Shown: piece after piece, positions 53,619 through 63,887 of the stretch
Numbering within the stretch: the stretch's first letter is position 1
Layout: each line of letters starts with the position of its first letter
DNA from: Phenylobacterium aquaticum
Lineage (GTDB): Bacteria; Pseudomonadota; Alphaproteobacteria; Caulobacterales; Caulobacteraceae
Assembly (NCBI RefSeq): GCF_947378715.1
Contig: NZ_CANCLE010000002.1
Coordinates: 1 to 64,000, forward strand
Length of the DNA: 64,000 bases
Direction of reading: 5' to 3'
The notes under the pieces: generated by a model
Told to the model about the DNA's origin: nothing
Database searches by the model: none
What the model saw: the letters and a program-made list of their open reading frames with translations, nothing else
Program-made: the position numbers and the translations under genes

Positions 53619-56600
53619 CTAAGCCCTGTGGTGGACCGCCTCTTCCTCGGCCAGCGGCTGGTCGAGGCGGTGGACCATCTCCTTCGGGACCACCTGCCAG
53701 AACTTGCCCAGATAGCGGTCCCAGTCGCGCAGGATTCCGGCTGCGAAGGCCGAGCCGGTCTCCCGCGCATGCTCCTCGACCAGGCCCTTGAGCTCCGCCT
53801 CCCAGGCCCGCGTTCCGATCCTCTGGACCACCACGCTGTCGGGGTTGAGGTTGGTCAGGAACCTGTCGTGGGGGTCGAGCACGAAGGCCATGCCTCCGGT
53901 CATGCCGGCCGCGAAGTTGAAGCCCACGGGACCCAGGATCACCGCCCGGCCGCCGGTCATATATTCCAGGCCGTTGGCGCCGCAGCCCTCGACCACGGCG
54001 ACCGCGCCTGAGTTCCTCACCCCGAACCGCTCCCCGGCCAGGCCGGCCGCGAACAGCCGTCCCGCCGTCGCCCCATAGAGCACGGTGTTGCCGAGGATGG
54101 CGTTGGTCTCCGCCGCCGCCAGGTGGGGCGAGGGGCGGATGATGATCGTCGCCCCCGACAGCCCCTTGCCGACATAGTCATTGGCCTCGCCGGTCAGCTC
54201 GATGCGCAGGCCCTGGACCGCGAAGGCCCCCAGGCTCTGGCCGGCCGACCCCTTCAGCTGCACGGTCAGGTGGCCGGGCGCCAGGCCGGTCATGCCGAAC
54301 TTGCGCACGATGTGCGACGAGGTCCGCGCCCCGATGGCCCGCGCTGTGTTCCGGACCGTGTAGGTCAGTTGCATCTTCTCGCCGCGCTCCAGCATGGGCG
54401 CCGCGTCGCGCACGATCTGGGCGTCGAGGGTGTCAGCGACCTCGTTGCGGCCCTCCACCGTGCAATAGGGGGCGTGGAGGCCCGGATCGGCCTTCACCAA
54501 CAGGGGGTTCAGGTCGAGGTCATCCAGGTGCTCGCCGCCGCGCGAGACCTGCTGCAGCAGGTCGGTCCTGCCGACGATGTCCAAGAGGGACTTGAAGCCC
54601 AACTGGCCCAGGATCTCGCGCACCTCCTCGGCGATGAAGGTGAAGAGGTTGATGACCTTTTCCGGCGTGCCGGTGAACTTGGCGCGCAGGGCGTCGTCCT
54701 GGGTGCAGACCCCCACCGGGCAGGTGTTGGAATGGCACTGGCGGACCATGATGCAGCCCATGGCGATCAGGCTGGCGGTGCCGATCCCGAACTCTTCCGC
54801 GCCCAGCATGGCCGCGATCACCACGTCGCGGCCGGTCCGCATGCCGCCGTCGGCCCGAAGCCGCACGGAATGGCGCAGATTGTTGAGGGTCAGCACCTGG
54901 TGGGCTTCGCTCAGCCCCATCTCCCAGGGCCCGCCGGCATATTTGATCGAGGTCTGGGGCGAGGCCCCTGTGCCGCCGACATTGCCACTGATCAGGATCA
55001 CGTCGGCCTTGGCCTTGGCGACGCCGGCGGCGATGGCCCCGATGCCGGTCATGGCCACCAGCTTCACGCAGACCCGGGCGTCCGGGTTGATCTGCTTCAG
55101 GTCATAGATCAGCTGGGCCAGGTCCTCGATCGAATAGATGTCGTGGTGCGGCGGCGGGCTGATCAGCATCACCCCCGGCGTGGCGTGGCGCAGCCTCGCG
55201 ATCATTTCGGTGACCTTGAAGCCGGGCAGCTGTCCGCCCTCGCCGGGCTTGGCGCCCTGGCTGACCTTGATCTCGATCTCGCGGCACTGGTTCAGATATT
55301 CGGCCGTCACCCCGAACCGCCCCGACGCGATCTGCTTCACGGCGGAGTTGGGATTGTCCCCATTGGGCAGGGGCTTGTAGCGGGCGGAGTCCTCGCCGCC
55401 CTCGCCGGAGACGCTCTTGGCGCCGATCCGGTTCATGGCGATGTTCAGCGCCCCGTGCGCCTCGGGGCTCAGGGCCCCCATGCTCATGCCGGGCGTCAGG
55501 AAGCGCTTGCGGATCTCGTTGACGCTCTCGACCTCGTCGAGCGCCACCGGGCGTTCGCTGGAGCGCCAGTCGAGCAGGTCGCGCAGCTGCACCATGGGCA
55601 GGCGGCGCATGCCGTCTGAGAACCGCTTGTAGGTCCCGTAGTCGCCGCTCTCGCAGGCGTTCTGCAGGGTGTGGACCATCCGCGCCTCGAAGGCGTGGGC
55701 CTCCCCCGCGCGCCGGGCCTTGTAGAACCCGCCGACCGGCAGGCTGATCGCGCCGGTGGTCCAGGCCTTGTGGTGCAGCTCGACCGCCTTGGCCTCGATG
55801 CCGGCCAGGCCGATGCCGGAGATGCGCGAGGGCATGCCGGGGAAGAACTCGGCGACCAGCGCGCGGGAGAGACCCAGCGCCTCGAAGTTGTAGCCGCCGC
55901 GATAGGAGGAGATCACCGCGATCCCCATCTTGGCGATGATCTTCAGCAGCCCGCCCTCGATGGCGGACTTGAAATTCAGACAGACCTGGCGAAGCGAAAG
56001 CTCTCCGACCAGGCCGCGCTCCAGCCGGTCCTGGAAGCTTTCCTGGGCCAGATAGGCGTTGACCGCCGTGGCCCCCACCCCGACCAGCACCGCGAAATAG
56101 TGGGTGTCCAGGCACTCGGCGGAGCGGACGATGATCGAGACGTAGGAGCGCAGTCCCTTGGCGACCAGCCAGCTATGCACCCCGCCGGTGGCGAGGATCA
56201 TGGGCAGCGCGATCCGTCCCGGCCCGCAGGCCTCATCGGTGAGCATGATGGTGGCGCAGCCGCGCAGGGCCGCGTCCTCCGCCTCGGCGCGGATGCGGTC
56301 GAGATTGGCCCGCAGGGCGTCGCCGGGTCGGGCCTCGGGCGCCGGGATCGGCATGGTGGCGTCGATCACCGCCACGTTCTTCGGTCCGATGAATTCGACG
56401 ATCCGCTGATACATGCCGGTGGTCAGCACCGGGCTCTCCAGCACGAAGACGTCGGTCTGGGCCTCGTCCTGGGCGAGCACATTGCCGAGGTTCTTGAACC
56501 GCGTCTTCAGGCTCATCACCGCCGACTCGCGCAACGAGTCGATCGGCGGGTTGGTCACCTGGCTGAAGTTCTGGCGGAAGAAGTGCGACAGCGGCCGGTA

Positions 56601-58172
56601 CTGGTCGGACAGGACCGCCAGCGGGGTGTCGTCGCCCATGGAGCCCACGGCCTCCTTGGCGTCCTCGATCATCGGCGCCAGCAGCAGCTCCAGGTCCTCA
56701 AGCGTCAGGCCGGCGGCCACCTGGCGGCGCGTCAGCTCCTCGCGGCCATAGGCCCGGGGTTCGGGGCCCGGCGCGATCTCGGCCTCCAGGTCGACCATGT
56801 TGCCCAGCCACTGGTCATAGGGATGCTGGGCGGCGAGGCGGTCGATGATCTCGTCCTCCTCATAGAGCCGGCCCTCGACGAGATCGACGGCGATCATCCG
56901 GCCGGGCGCGATGTGCGCCTTCTTGACGATGCGGGTCTCCTCGACCCGGCACATGCCGGCCTCGGAGCCCATGATCAGCAGGCCGTCATCGGTATAGGTG
57001 ACCCGCAGGGGGCGCAGGCCGTTACGGTCCTTGCCGGCCACCACCCAGCGGCCGTCGGTGGCGCAGACGGCGGCGGGCCCATCCCAGGGCTCCATCACCG
57101 CGTTGCAATAGGCGTAGAGCGCCTTGTGCTCGGGCTTGATCTGGGCGTCGGACTTGGCGGCCCAGGCTTCCGGGATCAGCAACGCCTTGGTCATGGGGGC
57201 GTCGCGCCCGGCCCGGACCAGCACCTCGAAGGTGTTGTCCAGGGCCGCAGAGTCAGACCCGCCCGGCTGGATCACCGGCTTCACGTCGTCGCCCATCTCG
57301 CCGAAAGCGTCGGCGGCCATGCGAATCTCATGGCTCTTCATCCAGTTGACGTTGCCCTTCAGCGTGTTGATCTCGCCGTTGTGGGCCAGCATCCGGAACG
57401 GCTGGGCCAGCCGCCACTCCGGAAAGGTGTTGGTCGAATAGCGCTGATGGAAGATCGCCACCGCCGCCGAGAACCGCTCGTCGGTCAGGTCCGGATAGAA
57501 TTCGTCGATGTGCTGGGCCAGGAACATGCCCTTGTAGATCAAGGATCTGGCCGACAGGGAGCAGATGTAGAAGGCCTGGATATTGGCCGCAGCCACCCGC
57601 TTCTCGATCCGCTTGCGGCAGATGAACAGCGCCCGCTCCAGCGCCTCGCCGCCCAGCCCCTTGGGCGGGGACAGCATGATCTGTTCGATCTCTGGCCGGG
57701 TGGCGTTGGCCTTCTCGCCGATCACCCGGGTGTCGGTCGGCACCTGGCGCCAGCCATAGATGTAGAAGCCGAAGCGCAGGGCCTCGGCCTCGACGATGGT
57801 GCGACAGGCCTCCTGGGCGGTCAGGTCCGTGCGCGGCAGGAAGATCTGGCCCACGGCGATCGGGCCGGGCCGCAGGCTGTGGCCGATGCGCGCCACCTGG
57901 TCGGCGAAGAAGTCCTGGGGCACGGAGACCAGCACGCCGGCCCCGTCGCCGGTCTTGCCGTCGGCGTCGATGGCGCCTCGGTGCCAGACGCTCTTCAGGG
58001 CCCGGATGGCCAGTTCCACCACCTCCCGGCGCGGCTTGCCGTCCAGGGCGCAGACCAGGCCGACGCCACAGGCGTCCCGCTCCGAGCTGGGGTCATAGGC
58101 GTGACCGTCGATCAGCTTGCGGCGGTTGGCGAGATAGCGGGCGGTCTCTTCAGAAGGCGGATGGTCGCTCAT
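53619..58172 (-). CDS. gltB: Glutamate synthase, large subunit
   Basis: The protein of about 1517 residues makes glutamate from glutamine and 2-oxoglutarate. An N-terminal class II amidotransferase domain has the catalytic cysteine in [15 protein letters not shown], exposed after propeptide removal. A central domain and FMN/[3Fe-4S] synthase domain ([20 protein letters not shown], cluster motif [14 protein letters not shown]) follow, then the C-terminal GXGXG helix. ATG 58172 has GGAG before it; a GTG at 58181 overlaps the gltD stop. Confidence 0.96.
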   Translation of the reverse strand: MSDHPPSEETARYLANRRKLIDGHAYDPSSERDACGVGLVCALDGKPRREVVELAIRALKSVWHRGAIDADGKTGDGAGVLVSVPQDFFADQVARIGHSLRPGPIAVGQIFLPRTDLTAQEACRTIVEAEALRFGFYIYGWRQVPTDTRVIGEKANATRPEIEQIMLSPPKGLGGEALERALFICRKRIEKRVAAANIQAFYICSLSARSLIYKGMFLAQHIDEFYPDLTDERFSAAVAIFHQRYSTNTFPEWRLAQPFRMLAHNGEINTLKGNVNWMKSHEIRMAADAFGEMGDDVKPVIQPGGSDSAALDNTFEVLVRAGRDAPMTKALLIPEAWAAKSDAQIKPEHKALYAYCNAVMEPWDGPAAVCATDGRWVVAGKDRNGLRPLRVTYTDDGLLIMGSEAGMCRVEETRIVKKAHIAPGRMIAVDLVEGRLYEEDEIIDRLAAQHPYDQWLGNMVDLEAEIAPGPEPRAYGREELTRRQVAAGLTLEDLELLLAPMIEDAKEAVGSMGDDTPLAVLSDQYRPLSHFFRQNFSQVTNPPIDSLRESAVMSLKTRFKNLGNVLAQDEAQTDVFVLESPVLTTGMYQRIVEFIGPKNVAVIDATMPIPAPEARPGDALRANLDRIRAEAEDAALRGCATIMLTDEACGPGRIALPMILATGGVHSWLVAKGLRSYVSIIVRSAECLDTHYFAVLVGVGATAVNAYLAQESFQDRLERGLVGELSLRQVCLNFKSAIEGGLLKIIAKMGIAVISSYRGGYNFEALGLSRALVAEFFPGMPSRISGIGLAGIEAKAVELHHKAWTTGAISLPVGGFYKARRAGEAHAFEARMVHTLQNACESGDYGTYKRFSDGMRRLPMVQLRDLLDWRSSERPVALDEVESVNEIRKRFLTPGMSMGALSPEAHGALNIAMNRIGAKSVSGEGGEDSARYKPLPNGDNPNSAVKQIASGRFGVTAEYLNQCREIEIKVSQGAKPGEGGQLPGFKVTEMIARLRHATPGVMLISPPPHHDIYSIEDLAQLIYDLKQINPDARVCVKLVAMTGIGAIAAGVAKAKADVILISGNVGGTGASPQTSIKYAGGPWEMGLSEAHQVLTLNNLRHSVRLRADGGMRTGRDVVIAAMLGAEEFGIGTASLIAMGCIMVRQCHSNTCPVGVCTQDDALRAKFTGTPEKVINLFTFIAEEVREILGQLGFKSLLDIVGRTDLLQQVSRGGEHLDDLDLNPLLVKADPGLHAPYCTVEGRNEVADTLDAQIVRDAAPMLERGEKMQLTYTVRNTARAIGARTSSHIVRKFGMTGLAPGHLTVQLKGSAGQSLGAFAVQGLRIELTGEANDYVGKGLSGATIIIRPSPHLAAAETNAILGNTVLYGATAGRLFAAGLAGERFGVRNSGAVAVVEGCGANGLEYMTGGRAVILGPVGFNFAAGMTGGMAFVLDPHDRFLTNLNPDSVVVQRIGTRAWEAELKGLVEEHARETGSAFAAGILRDWDRYLGKFWQVVPKEMVHRLDQPLAEEEAVHHRA

Positions 58173-58177
58173 GTTCG

Positions 58178-59614
58178 TCACTCCGCCGCGGCCAGGGCCG
58201 GTTGGGACAGATAGGCATGGATGGCGTCGGCGGCGTCGCGGCCATCACGGATCGCCCAGACCACCAGGGAGGCGCCCCGGACGATGTCGCCGGCCGCGAA
58301 CACGCCAGGGATCGAGGTCATCAGGGTCCGGAAATCGGCCTTCACCGTGCCCCAGCGCGACACCACCAGCTCCGGCGCGCCAAAGGCTGCGGGCAGGTCC
58401 TCCGGGTCGAAGCCCAGGGCCTTGATCACCAGGTCGGCGGGCAGGTCGAATTCGCCGCCCTCGACCTCCTCCGGGGCCTGGCGGCCGCCCGCATCGGGCG
58501 GGCCCAGCCTCATACGCGCGGCCCGCACGCCAGTGGCGCGCTCAGCCTCGCCGGTCACGGCGCGGGGCGCGGCCAGCCATTCGAACACCACGCCCTCTTC
58601 CTCGGCATGGGCGACCTCGCGGGTCGAGCCCGGCATGTTGGCGCGGTCGCGACGATAGAGGCAGGTGACGGAGGCCGCCCCCTGGCGCACGGCGGTCCGC
58701 ACACAGTCCATGGCGGTGTCGCCGCCGCCCACCACCACCACGGCCTTGCCCGCCGCGTTCAGCTGGCCGGATTGGTAGTCTGGGACCACGTCCCCAAGCC
58801 CCGTGCGGTTCGAGGCGATCAGATAGTCCAGCGCCCGGGTGACCCCGGTCGAGCCCGCGCCCGGGACGATCAGGTCGCGGGCGGCATAGACTCCGGTGGC
58901 GATCAGCACCGCGTCGTGGCGGGCGCGCAGCTCATCCAGGCTGGCGTCGCGGCCGACCTCGAAGCCCAGGCGGAATTCGATCCCGCCGTCGGCCAGGCGG
59001 GCGGTGCGCCGCGCCACCACCTCCTTCTCCAGCTTGAAGCCAGGGATGCCGTAGATCAGCAGGCCGCCGGCCCGGTCGTGGCGATCATAGAGGGTGACAG
59101 CGTAGCCGGCCTCGCGCAGGCGCTCGGCCGCCGCCAGGCCCGCCGGTCCCGCCCCGATCACGCCCACCGAGCGGCCCTGGTCGATCCCTGGGCGCAGGGG
59201 CGTGACCCAGCCTGCTTCCCAGGCCTTGTCGGTCAGATAGCGCTCCACCGCCCCGATCGTCACCGTCCCGTGGCCCGACTGTTCTATGGTGCAGCTGCCC
59301 TCGCAGAGCCGGTCCTGCGGGCAGATGCGGCCGCAGATCTCGGGCATGGAATTGGTCGCCTGGGAGAGCTGATAGGCCTCTTCCAGCCGGCCCTCTGCGG
59401 TCATCCGCAGCCAGTCGGGGATGTTGTTGTGCAGCGGACAATGGGTCTGACAGAACGGGACGCCGCATTGCGAACAGCGCGAAGCCTGCTCGGTCGCCTT
59501 GGCGTCGATGAAGTCCGCATAGATCTCGTGGAAATCGCCGGTGCGCGCCACCGCCGCCCGCTTGGCCGGCGTGGTCCGTTCCACGGTGGTGAACTTCAGC
59601 ATCCGCTCGGCCAT
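58178..59614 (-). CDS. gltD: Glutamate synthase, small subunit
   Basis: The 478-residue FAD/NADPH subunit feeds electrons to GltB through two [4Fe-4S] clusters. Cysteines are at 47, 50, 55 and 59 (SRCSQCGVPFCQTHCP) and in ICGRICPQDRLCEGSC. FAD and NADPH motifs: VGVIGAGPAGLAAAERL and KAVVVVGGGDTAMDCVRTA. gltD precedes gltB here, the two overlap or nearly touch. The 216-base upstream gap is AT-rich. Confidence 0.96.
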   Translation of the reverse strand: MAERMLKFTTVERTTPAKRAAVARTGDFHEIYADFIDAKATEQASRCSQCGVPFCQTHCPLHNNIPDWLRMTAEGRLEEAYQLSQATNSMPEICGRICPQDRLCEGSCTIEQSGHGTVTIGAVERYLTDKAWEAGWVTPLRPGIDQGRSVGVIGAGPAGLAAAERLREAGYAVTLYDRHDRAGGLLIYGIPGFKLEKEVVARRTARLADGGIEFRLGFEVGRDASLDELRARHDAVLIATGVYAARDLIVPGAGSTGVTRALDYLIASNRTGLGDVVPDYQSGQLNAAGKAVVVVGGGDTAMDCVRTAVRQGAASVTCLYRRDRANMPGSTREVAHAEEEGVVFEWLAAPRAVTGEAERATGVRAARMRLGPPDAGGRQAPEEVEGGEFDLPADLVIKALGFDPEDLPAAFGAPELVVSRWGTVKADFRTLMTSIPGVFAAGDIVRGASLVVWAIRDGRDAADAIHAYLSQPALAAAE

Positions 59615-59830
59615 GGCCCTGCCTCCGGTGATCCAGATGGATCGGCCATAGCGCCAAATTCAGCCCGGCGAAAGTTGATGGGCAAATAAATGGACTATAA
59701 ATGCTAGTCATTCGCCGGACTCACGAGGGCGCCCTCAGTTTTCTGCAATAATAGTCCCTAAATTGGATGAACGCCATTTTTACCCTAAATCCCGTCTTCC
59801 TCCCCCAGGACGCAAAGCAGAGGGGCTCCC
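59615..59830. promoter_or_regulatory. AT-rich divergent promoter region of gltD and uppP
   Basis: This gap is clearly richer in A/T than anything nearby. It holds an interrupted palindrome GACTA-N7-TAGTC at 59,693-59,709 and a further TAGTCC copy near 59,754. I did not see a sigma54 -24/-12 pair. A regulator such as an Lrp-family protein could bind, but this is a guess. Confidence 0.35.
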
Positions 59831-60637
59831 ATGTCTGACTGGATCAACGCCATCATCCTGGGCGTGGTGGAGGGCCTGACGGAGTTCATTCCGGTCTCGT
59901 CCACCGGCCACCTCCTGCTCACCAAGCTGCTGCTCGGCCTGCCGGACGGCTTCTGGGACACCTTCGCCGTGCTGATCCAGCTGGGCGCGATCCTGGCCAT
60001 CGTGGCGCTCTATTTCGGCCGGCTGTGGCAGGTGGTGATCACCCTGCCGACCAAGGCGGAGTCGCGGCGCTTCGCGCTCTCGGTGCTGATCGCCTTCATC
60101 CCCGGCGCCATCGCCGGCCTGTTGCTGCACGACATCATCAAGACGGTGCTGTTCGAGAGCCCGCGGCTGATCTGCTGGTCCTTGATCATCGGCGGCTTCG
60201 TGTTCTTCGCGCTGGACCGCTGGGCGCCCAAGCCCACCGAGACCGACGCCATGACCCTGCCGCTGGTCACCTCCCTGGTGATCGGCCTCTTTCAGTGCCT
60301 GGCCCTGGTGCCCGGCGTCTCGCGCTCCGGCGCCACCATCCTCGGCTCCATGCTGATGAAGGTCGAGAAGCGCGCCGCCGCCGAGTTCTCGTTCTTCCTG
60401 GCCATCCCGATCATGGCCGGCGCCTTCGCGCTGGACGCCTGGAAGAACCGCCACGCCATCTCGATGGATCAGGTCGGGATCATCGCCGTCGGCTTCGGCG
60501 TGAGCTTCGTGGTCGGCTTCATCGTCGTGCGCACCCTGCTGGACTTCGTCGGCAAGCGCGGCTTCGCCCCCTTCGCCTGGTGGCGGATCGTGGTGGGGAT
60601 CGGCGGGCTGGTGTTCCTGACGATGACGGGGCGCTAA
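59831..60637 (+). CDS. uppP: Undecaprenyl-diphosphate phosphatase (BacA/UppP)
   Basis: This 268-residue membrane enzyme recycles the lipid carrier for cell-wall polymers. It has eight or so helices and both family motifs: ILGVVEGLTEFIPVSSTGHLLL near 12-33 with the catalytic glutamate, and LVPGVSRSGATILGSMLM near 158-175. Length is normal. It is divergent from gltD and convergent with the NDUFA9-like gene. Confidence 0.95.
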   Translation: MSDWINAIILGVVEGLTEFIPVSSTGHLLLTKLLLGLPDGFWDTFAVLIQLGAILAIVALYFGRLWQVVITLPTKAESRRFALSVLIAFIPGAIAGLLLHDIIKTVLFESPRLICWSLIIGGFVFFALDRWAPKPTETDAMTLPLVTSLVIGLFQCLALVPGVSRSGATILGSMLMKVEKRAAAEFSFFLAIPIMAGAFALDAWKNRHAISMDQVGIIAVGFGVSFVVGFIVVRTLLDFVGKRGFAPFAWWRIVVGIGGLVFLTMTGR

Positions 60638-60651
60638 GCCCCGTCAGACGG

Positions 60652-60672
60652 GCGGCGGTCTCAGACCGCCGC
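60652..60672. terminator. Palindrome between convergent uppP and NDUFA9-like genes
   Basis: GCGGCGGTCT-C-AGACCGCCGC is a perfect 21-base palindrome. It overlaps the stop codon of the minus-strand gene (60,661-60,663). It can fold as a short hairpin on either transcript. There is no T-tract. Confidence 0.4.
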
Positions 60673-61632
60673 GAACCGCTCGGTCTCGTCGGCGTACTGG
60701 CCGCCCTTGCGGAAGCGATAAAGATAGGCCGGCACGATCGTCTCGACCGTGGTCGCCGCGATGCCCAGGTCCGAGAGACCCGGCAGGGCGCCGGACACCA
60801 CATTGTCGGCCTTCAGCAGCTCGACCTGGTCGCTGGTCAGGGGCGGGGCGATGGGGGTCAGGGCCAGCAGCTCGCAGGCCTTGCCGATCAGGCCGGCGAC
60901 GAACGAGGGCAGGGGCAGGAGCAGCCGCGCCCGGCCGGTCTGGACCATGATCAGCTCCAGGATCTCGCGGAAGCTGTAGACCGCCGGCCCGCCCAGTTCA
61001 TAGGTCTGGCCGGCGCAGGCCGGATCGGTGGCCGCCTTGGCGATCGCCTTGGCCACGTCGCCCACATAGACCGGCTGGAAGCGGGTCTTACCGCCGCCGA
61101 TCAGCGGCAGGATCGGGCTCATCACCGCCATCTCGCCGAACTTGTTGAAGAAGCCGTCGCCCGGACCAAACACGATCGAGGGCCGGATGAGGGTCGCGGT
61201 CGGGAAGGCGGCGCGCACGGCGTCCTCGCCCATGGCCTTGGTCCGCGCATATTTCGAGGCCGACTGGGCGTCGGCGCCCAGGGCCGAGACCTGCACCAGC
61301 CGGGTCACGCCGGCGGCCGCAGCGGCGGCGGCCACGGTCTTGGCGCCCATGGCGTGGACGGACTGGAATTTCTGGCGGCCGGTCTCATAGAGCACGCCGA
61401 CCAGGTTCACGCAGGCCTGGGCCCCGTCCAGCGCCCGGCGCACCGAGGCTTCGTTGCGGATATTGGCCTGGACCACCTCGATCTGGCCGACATCGCCCAG
61501 CAGCCGCATGGTGTGGGCCAGGTGCGGCTGGCGCACGGCCACCCGCACGCGGGCGCCCTGCCTGGCCAACGCGCGCACCACCTGGCTTCCAACGAAGCCC
61601 GAGCCGCCAAAAACCGTGACCAGATCCTGCAT
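60661..61632 (-). CDS. NDUFA9-like atypical SDR (complex I associated family)
   Basis: The 323-residue protein is an NAD(P)-binding SDR with VTVFGGSGFVGSQVVRALARQG at the N-terminus and the NDUFA9-like middle: VNLVGVLYETGRQKFQSVHAMGAKTVAAAA, LIRPSIVFGPGDGFFNKF, RFQPVYVGDVAKAI. In mitochondria NDUFA9 is a complex I subunit; the bacterial version is widespread in alphaproteobacteria and its role is not clear. It is convergent with uppP and its promoter faces the tRNA-Leu gene. Confidence 0.88.
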   Translation of the reverse strand: MQDLVTVFGGSGFVGSQVVRALARQGARVRVAVRQPHLAHTMRLLGDVGQIEVVQANIRNEASVRRALDGAQACVNLVGVLYETGRQKFQSVHAMGAKTVAAAAAAAGVTRLVQVSALGADAQSASKYARTKAMGEDAVRAAFPTATLIRPSIVFGPGDGFFNKFGEMAVMSPILPLIGGGKTRFQPVYVGDVAKAIAKAATDPACAGQTYELGGPAVYSFREILELIMVQTGRARLLLPLPSFVAGLIGKACELLALTPIAPPLTSDQVELLKADNVVSGALPGLSDLGIAATTVETIVPAYLYRFRKGGQYADETERFAAV

Positions 61633-61751
61633 GGTGTCCGTGTATCTAAAGAGGGTTCCGGAAGGGCTCGGATAGACGATGCGCGGGCGCGCCGCAATGC
61701 GACTTCACCGTCGCGTCCTCGACCGAGGGTCAAACATCTTGGAACTAGGCG

Positions 61752-61780
61752 TTGACCCGGCTGGGACGGCGCCCTATCAG
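61752..61780 (+). promoter_or_regulatory. Promoter for tRNA-Leu
   Basis: TTGACC (61752-61757), exactly 17 bases, TATCAG (61775-61780). The start of transcription would be near 61,787, about 20 bases before the tRNA. Good housekeeping-type match. Confidence 0.6.
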
Positions 61781-61806
61781 ACCGCCTCCCGATCCGAAGG
61801 GACGGG

Positions 61807-61893
<87 letters not shown>

Positions 61894-62018
61894 CCCTTTG
61901 GATCGCGGTGGGTGACTTAACCCCCGAAGTCCCCTCAAATGCTCGCGGGCGCGGATTGGCGCCGGACGAGTCCAGGTGATGCGACCCGCATCCGGCGGGA
62001 CCGGGAGCAAGACCGACC

Positions 62019-62636
62019 TTGGCGAATTTCCTCCATGACGGCGACCTGCCCGACGGCGTGTTCGCAGGCGTCACCTCCGTGGCGGTCGATTCCGAGACCA
62101 TGGGCCTGAGGCTCGGCCGAGATCCGCTCTGCGTGGTCCAGCTGTCGGCCGGCGACGGCGACGCCCATGTGGTGCAGCTGAAGCGCCCCGACTACGACTG
62201 CCCCAATCTCAGGCGGCTGCTCACCGATCCGGCGGTCACCAAGATCTTTCACTTCGGCCGCTTTGACATCGCCATGTTCCATCTCCACCTGGGGGTGGTG
62301 ACCCAGCCCGTCTATTGCACCAAGATCGCCTCAAAGCTCGCCCGGACCTATACGGACCGGCACGGCCTGAAGGACGTGTCCAAGGAGCTGATCGGGGTGG
62401 ACATGTCCAAGGCCCAGCAGAGTTCGGACTGGGGCGCCGCCAAGCTCTCCCCCGACCAGCTGGCCTATGCGGCCTCCGACGTCCTGCATCTGCACGCCCT
62501 GCGCGCCCGGCTCGACGACATGCTGGCCCGCGAGGGCCGCGACGCGCTCGCCCGCGCCTGTTTCGACTTCCTGCCCCATCGCGCCCTGCTGGATGTCAGG
62601 GGCTGGGAAGAGGTCGACATCTTCGCCCACGCGTGA
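62019..62636 (+). CDS. RNase D-like 3'-5' exonuclease (DEDDy)
   Basis: The 205-residue exonuclease has the DEDD motifs: VAVDSETMGL (D, E), HFGRFDIAMFHLHLG (D) and YAASDVLHLHALRARL (Y, D). There is no HRDC domain, so it is the short alphaproteobacterial RNase D form, active in tRNA or small RNA 3' trimming. Start is a TTG at 62019 with only a distant GGGAG. It follows the tRNA-Leu gene and precedes lptC by 7 bases, so it is in one unit with the lpt genes. Confidence 0.88.
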   Translation: MANFLHDGDLPDGVFAGVTSVAVDSETMGLRLGRDPLCVVQLSAGDGDAHVVQLKRPDYDCPNLRRLLTDPAVTKIFHFGRFDIAMFHLHLGVVTQPVYCTKIASKLARTYTDRHGLKDVSKELIGVDMSKAQQSSDWGAAKLSPDQLAYAASDVLHLHALRARLDDMLAREGRDALARACFDFLPHRALLDVRGWEEVDIFAHA

Positions 62637-62643
62637 GGCGGTC

Positions 62644-63267
62644 TTGAGCCTGGTCCACATTCCCTCCCAACCCTCGGCCGCGCCGCGCCGGCAGGAGGCG
62701 CGCTGGCTGGCCCATTCGCGCCTGATCCGGCGCATGCGGGTCGCCCTGCCCGTGGCGATCGGCGTGATCCTGCTGGCCATGGTCGGCTTCGTGATCCAGG
62801 GCTCGATCGTTGGCGCGCGGGCCAAGCCGTCTGACGCCGACGCCCCGATCCAGCTGGTCAAGCCGCGCTTCGTGGGCCGCGACAACAAGGGCCGCGCCTT
62901 CGTGCTCACCGCCAAGACCGCGACCCGCGACGAGAAGGACTATCAGCGCGTCCTGCTCGACACCCCGGAACTGATCCTCGACGAGGAGGGGACCAACCCC
63001 ACCCATGTCACCGCCCGCTCCGGCGTCTATCGCGAGGACGCCAAGATGCTGAATCTCGATGGCGGCGTGAAATTGAACGGCGGGGACGTGAATTTCTCCA
63101 CCGCCAGCTCCATCTTCAACACCGCCACCGGCGAGCTGGAGGGCAAGGGCGTGATCCAGGGCGCGGGCGCCCTGGGAGAAATCATTGCCAAGTCCTACGG
63201 GGTCTACGACAAGGGCGAGCGTATGGTCTTCAAGGGCGGCGTTCATACGCGCGTCGAGTCACACTAG
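62644..63267 (+). CDS. lptC: LPS export protein LptC
   Basis: The 207-residue protein has one membrane anchor (ALPVAIGVILLAMVGFVIQG, about 34-53) and a periplasmic beta-jellyroll of the OstA/LptC type (PRFVGRDNKGRAFVLTAKTATRD). It links LptBFG to LptA in lipopolysaccharide transport. TTG 62644 follows GAGGCGG; the long open frame upstream is shadow of the RNase D gene. lptA is 18 bases downstream. Confidence 0.88.
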   Translation: MSLVHIPSQPSAAPRRQEARWLAHSRLIRRMRVALPVAIGVILLAMVGFVIQGSIVGARAKPSDADAPIQLVKPRFVGRDNKGRAFVLTAKTATRDEKDYQRVLLDTPELILDEEGTNPTHVTARSGVYREDAKMLNLDGGVKLNGGDVNFSTASSIFNTATGELEGKGVIQGAGALGEIIAKSYGVYDKGERMVFKGGVHTRVESH

Positions 63268-63285
63268 TCTTCCCCTCGGAACGGC

Positions 63286-63879
63286 ATGGGCATGATCGAG
63301 CTGGCGATGATGAAACGATGGGCTTTGGCGGCGTTCGCCTGTGGTTTGACCCTTGCCGGGCCGGCCGCGGCGCAGCTCGCCCAGAATTCCGACGCACCCG
63401 TCGACATCACCGCCGACCAGCTGGAAGTGGTCAACGCCCAGTGCCTGGCGGTCTATACCGGCGGCGCCGAGGCCCTGCAGGACACGGTGCGGCTGCGCGC
63501 CGACACCCTCAAGATCTATTACAAGCCCGGGACCGGCGGCTCGGCCCGGGGCTCCAGCCCGACGGGCGGCTCCTGCGGCAGTCTGCTCGACCGCATGGAG
63601 GCCACGGGCTCGGTCTATTACGTCACCCCGCAACAGCGCGTGCACGGCGACACCGCCCTCTATGAGGCCGGAAGCGACACCATCACCATCTCCGGCGACG
63701 TGGTCGCCGCCCGTGGCCAGGACGTGCTGAAGGGCTCCAAGCTGGTGATCAACGTCAAGACCGGCGACGCCCAGATGCAGAGCGGGGTCAAGGGTCGCAA
63801 CAAGCCCGGCCGTGTCCGCACGGTGCTCTATCCCAAGCAGCAGTCGGCGGCCGCCACCCCGCCCGCCGCTGCGCGCTAG
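63286..63879 (+). CDS. lptA: LPS export protein LptA
   Basis: The 197-residue protein has a signal peptide (WALAAFACGLTLAGPAAAQ) and an OstA beta-jellyroll: APVDITADQLEVVNAQCLAVYTGGAEALQDTVRLRADTLKIYYK and VHGDTALYEAGSDTITISGDVVAARGQDVLKGSKLVINVKTGDAQM. It forms the periplasmic LPS bridge. A Gly/Ser/Cys-rich insert (about 79-97) is larger than in E. coli LptA. Start is uncertain among ATG 63286, 63292 and 63307. The lptB gene follows 8 bases later. Confidence 0.9.
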   Translation: MGMIELAMMKRWALAAFACGLTLAGPAAAQLAQNSDAPVDITADQLEVVNAQCLAVYTGGAEALQDTVRLRADTLKIYYKPGTGGSARGSSPTGGSCGSLLDRMEATGSVYYVTPQQRVHGDTALYEAGSDTITISGDVVAARGQDVLKGSKLVINVKTGDAQMQSGVKGRNKPGRVRTVLYPKQQSAAATPPAAAR

Positions 63880-63887
63880 GCGCTCCC

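Noticed and set aside
55671..58214. 847-residue plus-strand frame inside gltB
   Set aside because: Antisense to the glutamate synthase domains; low-complexity translation.
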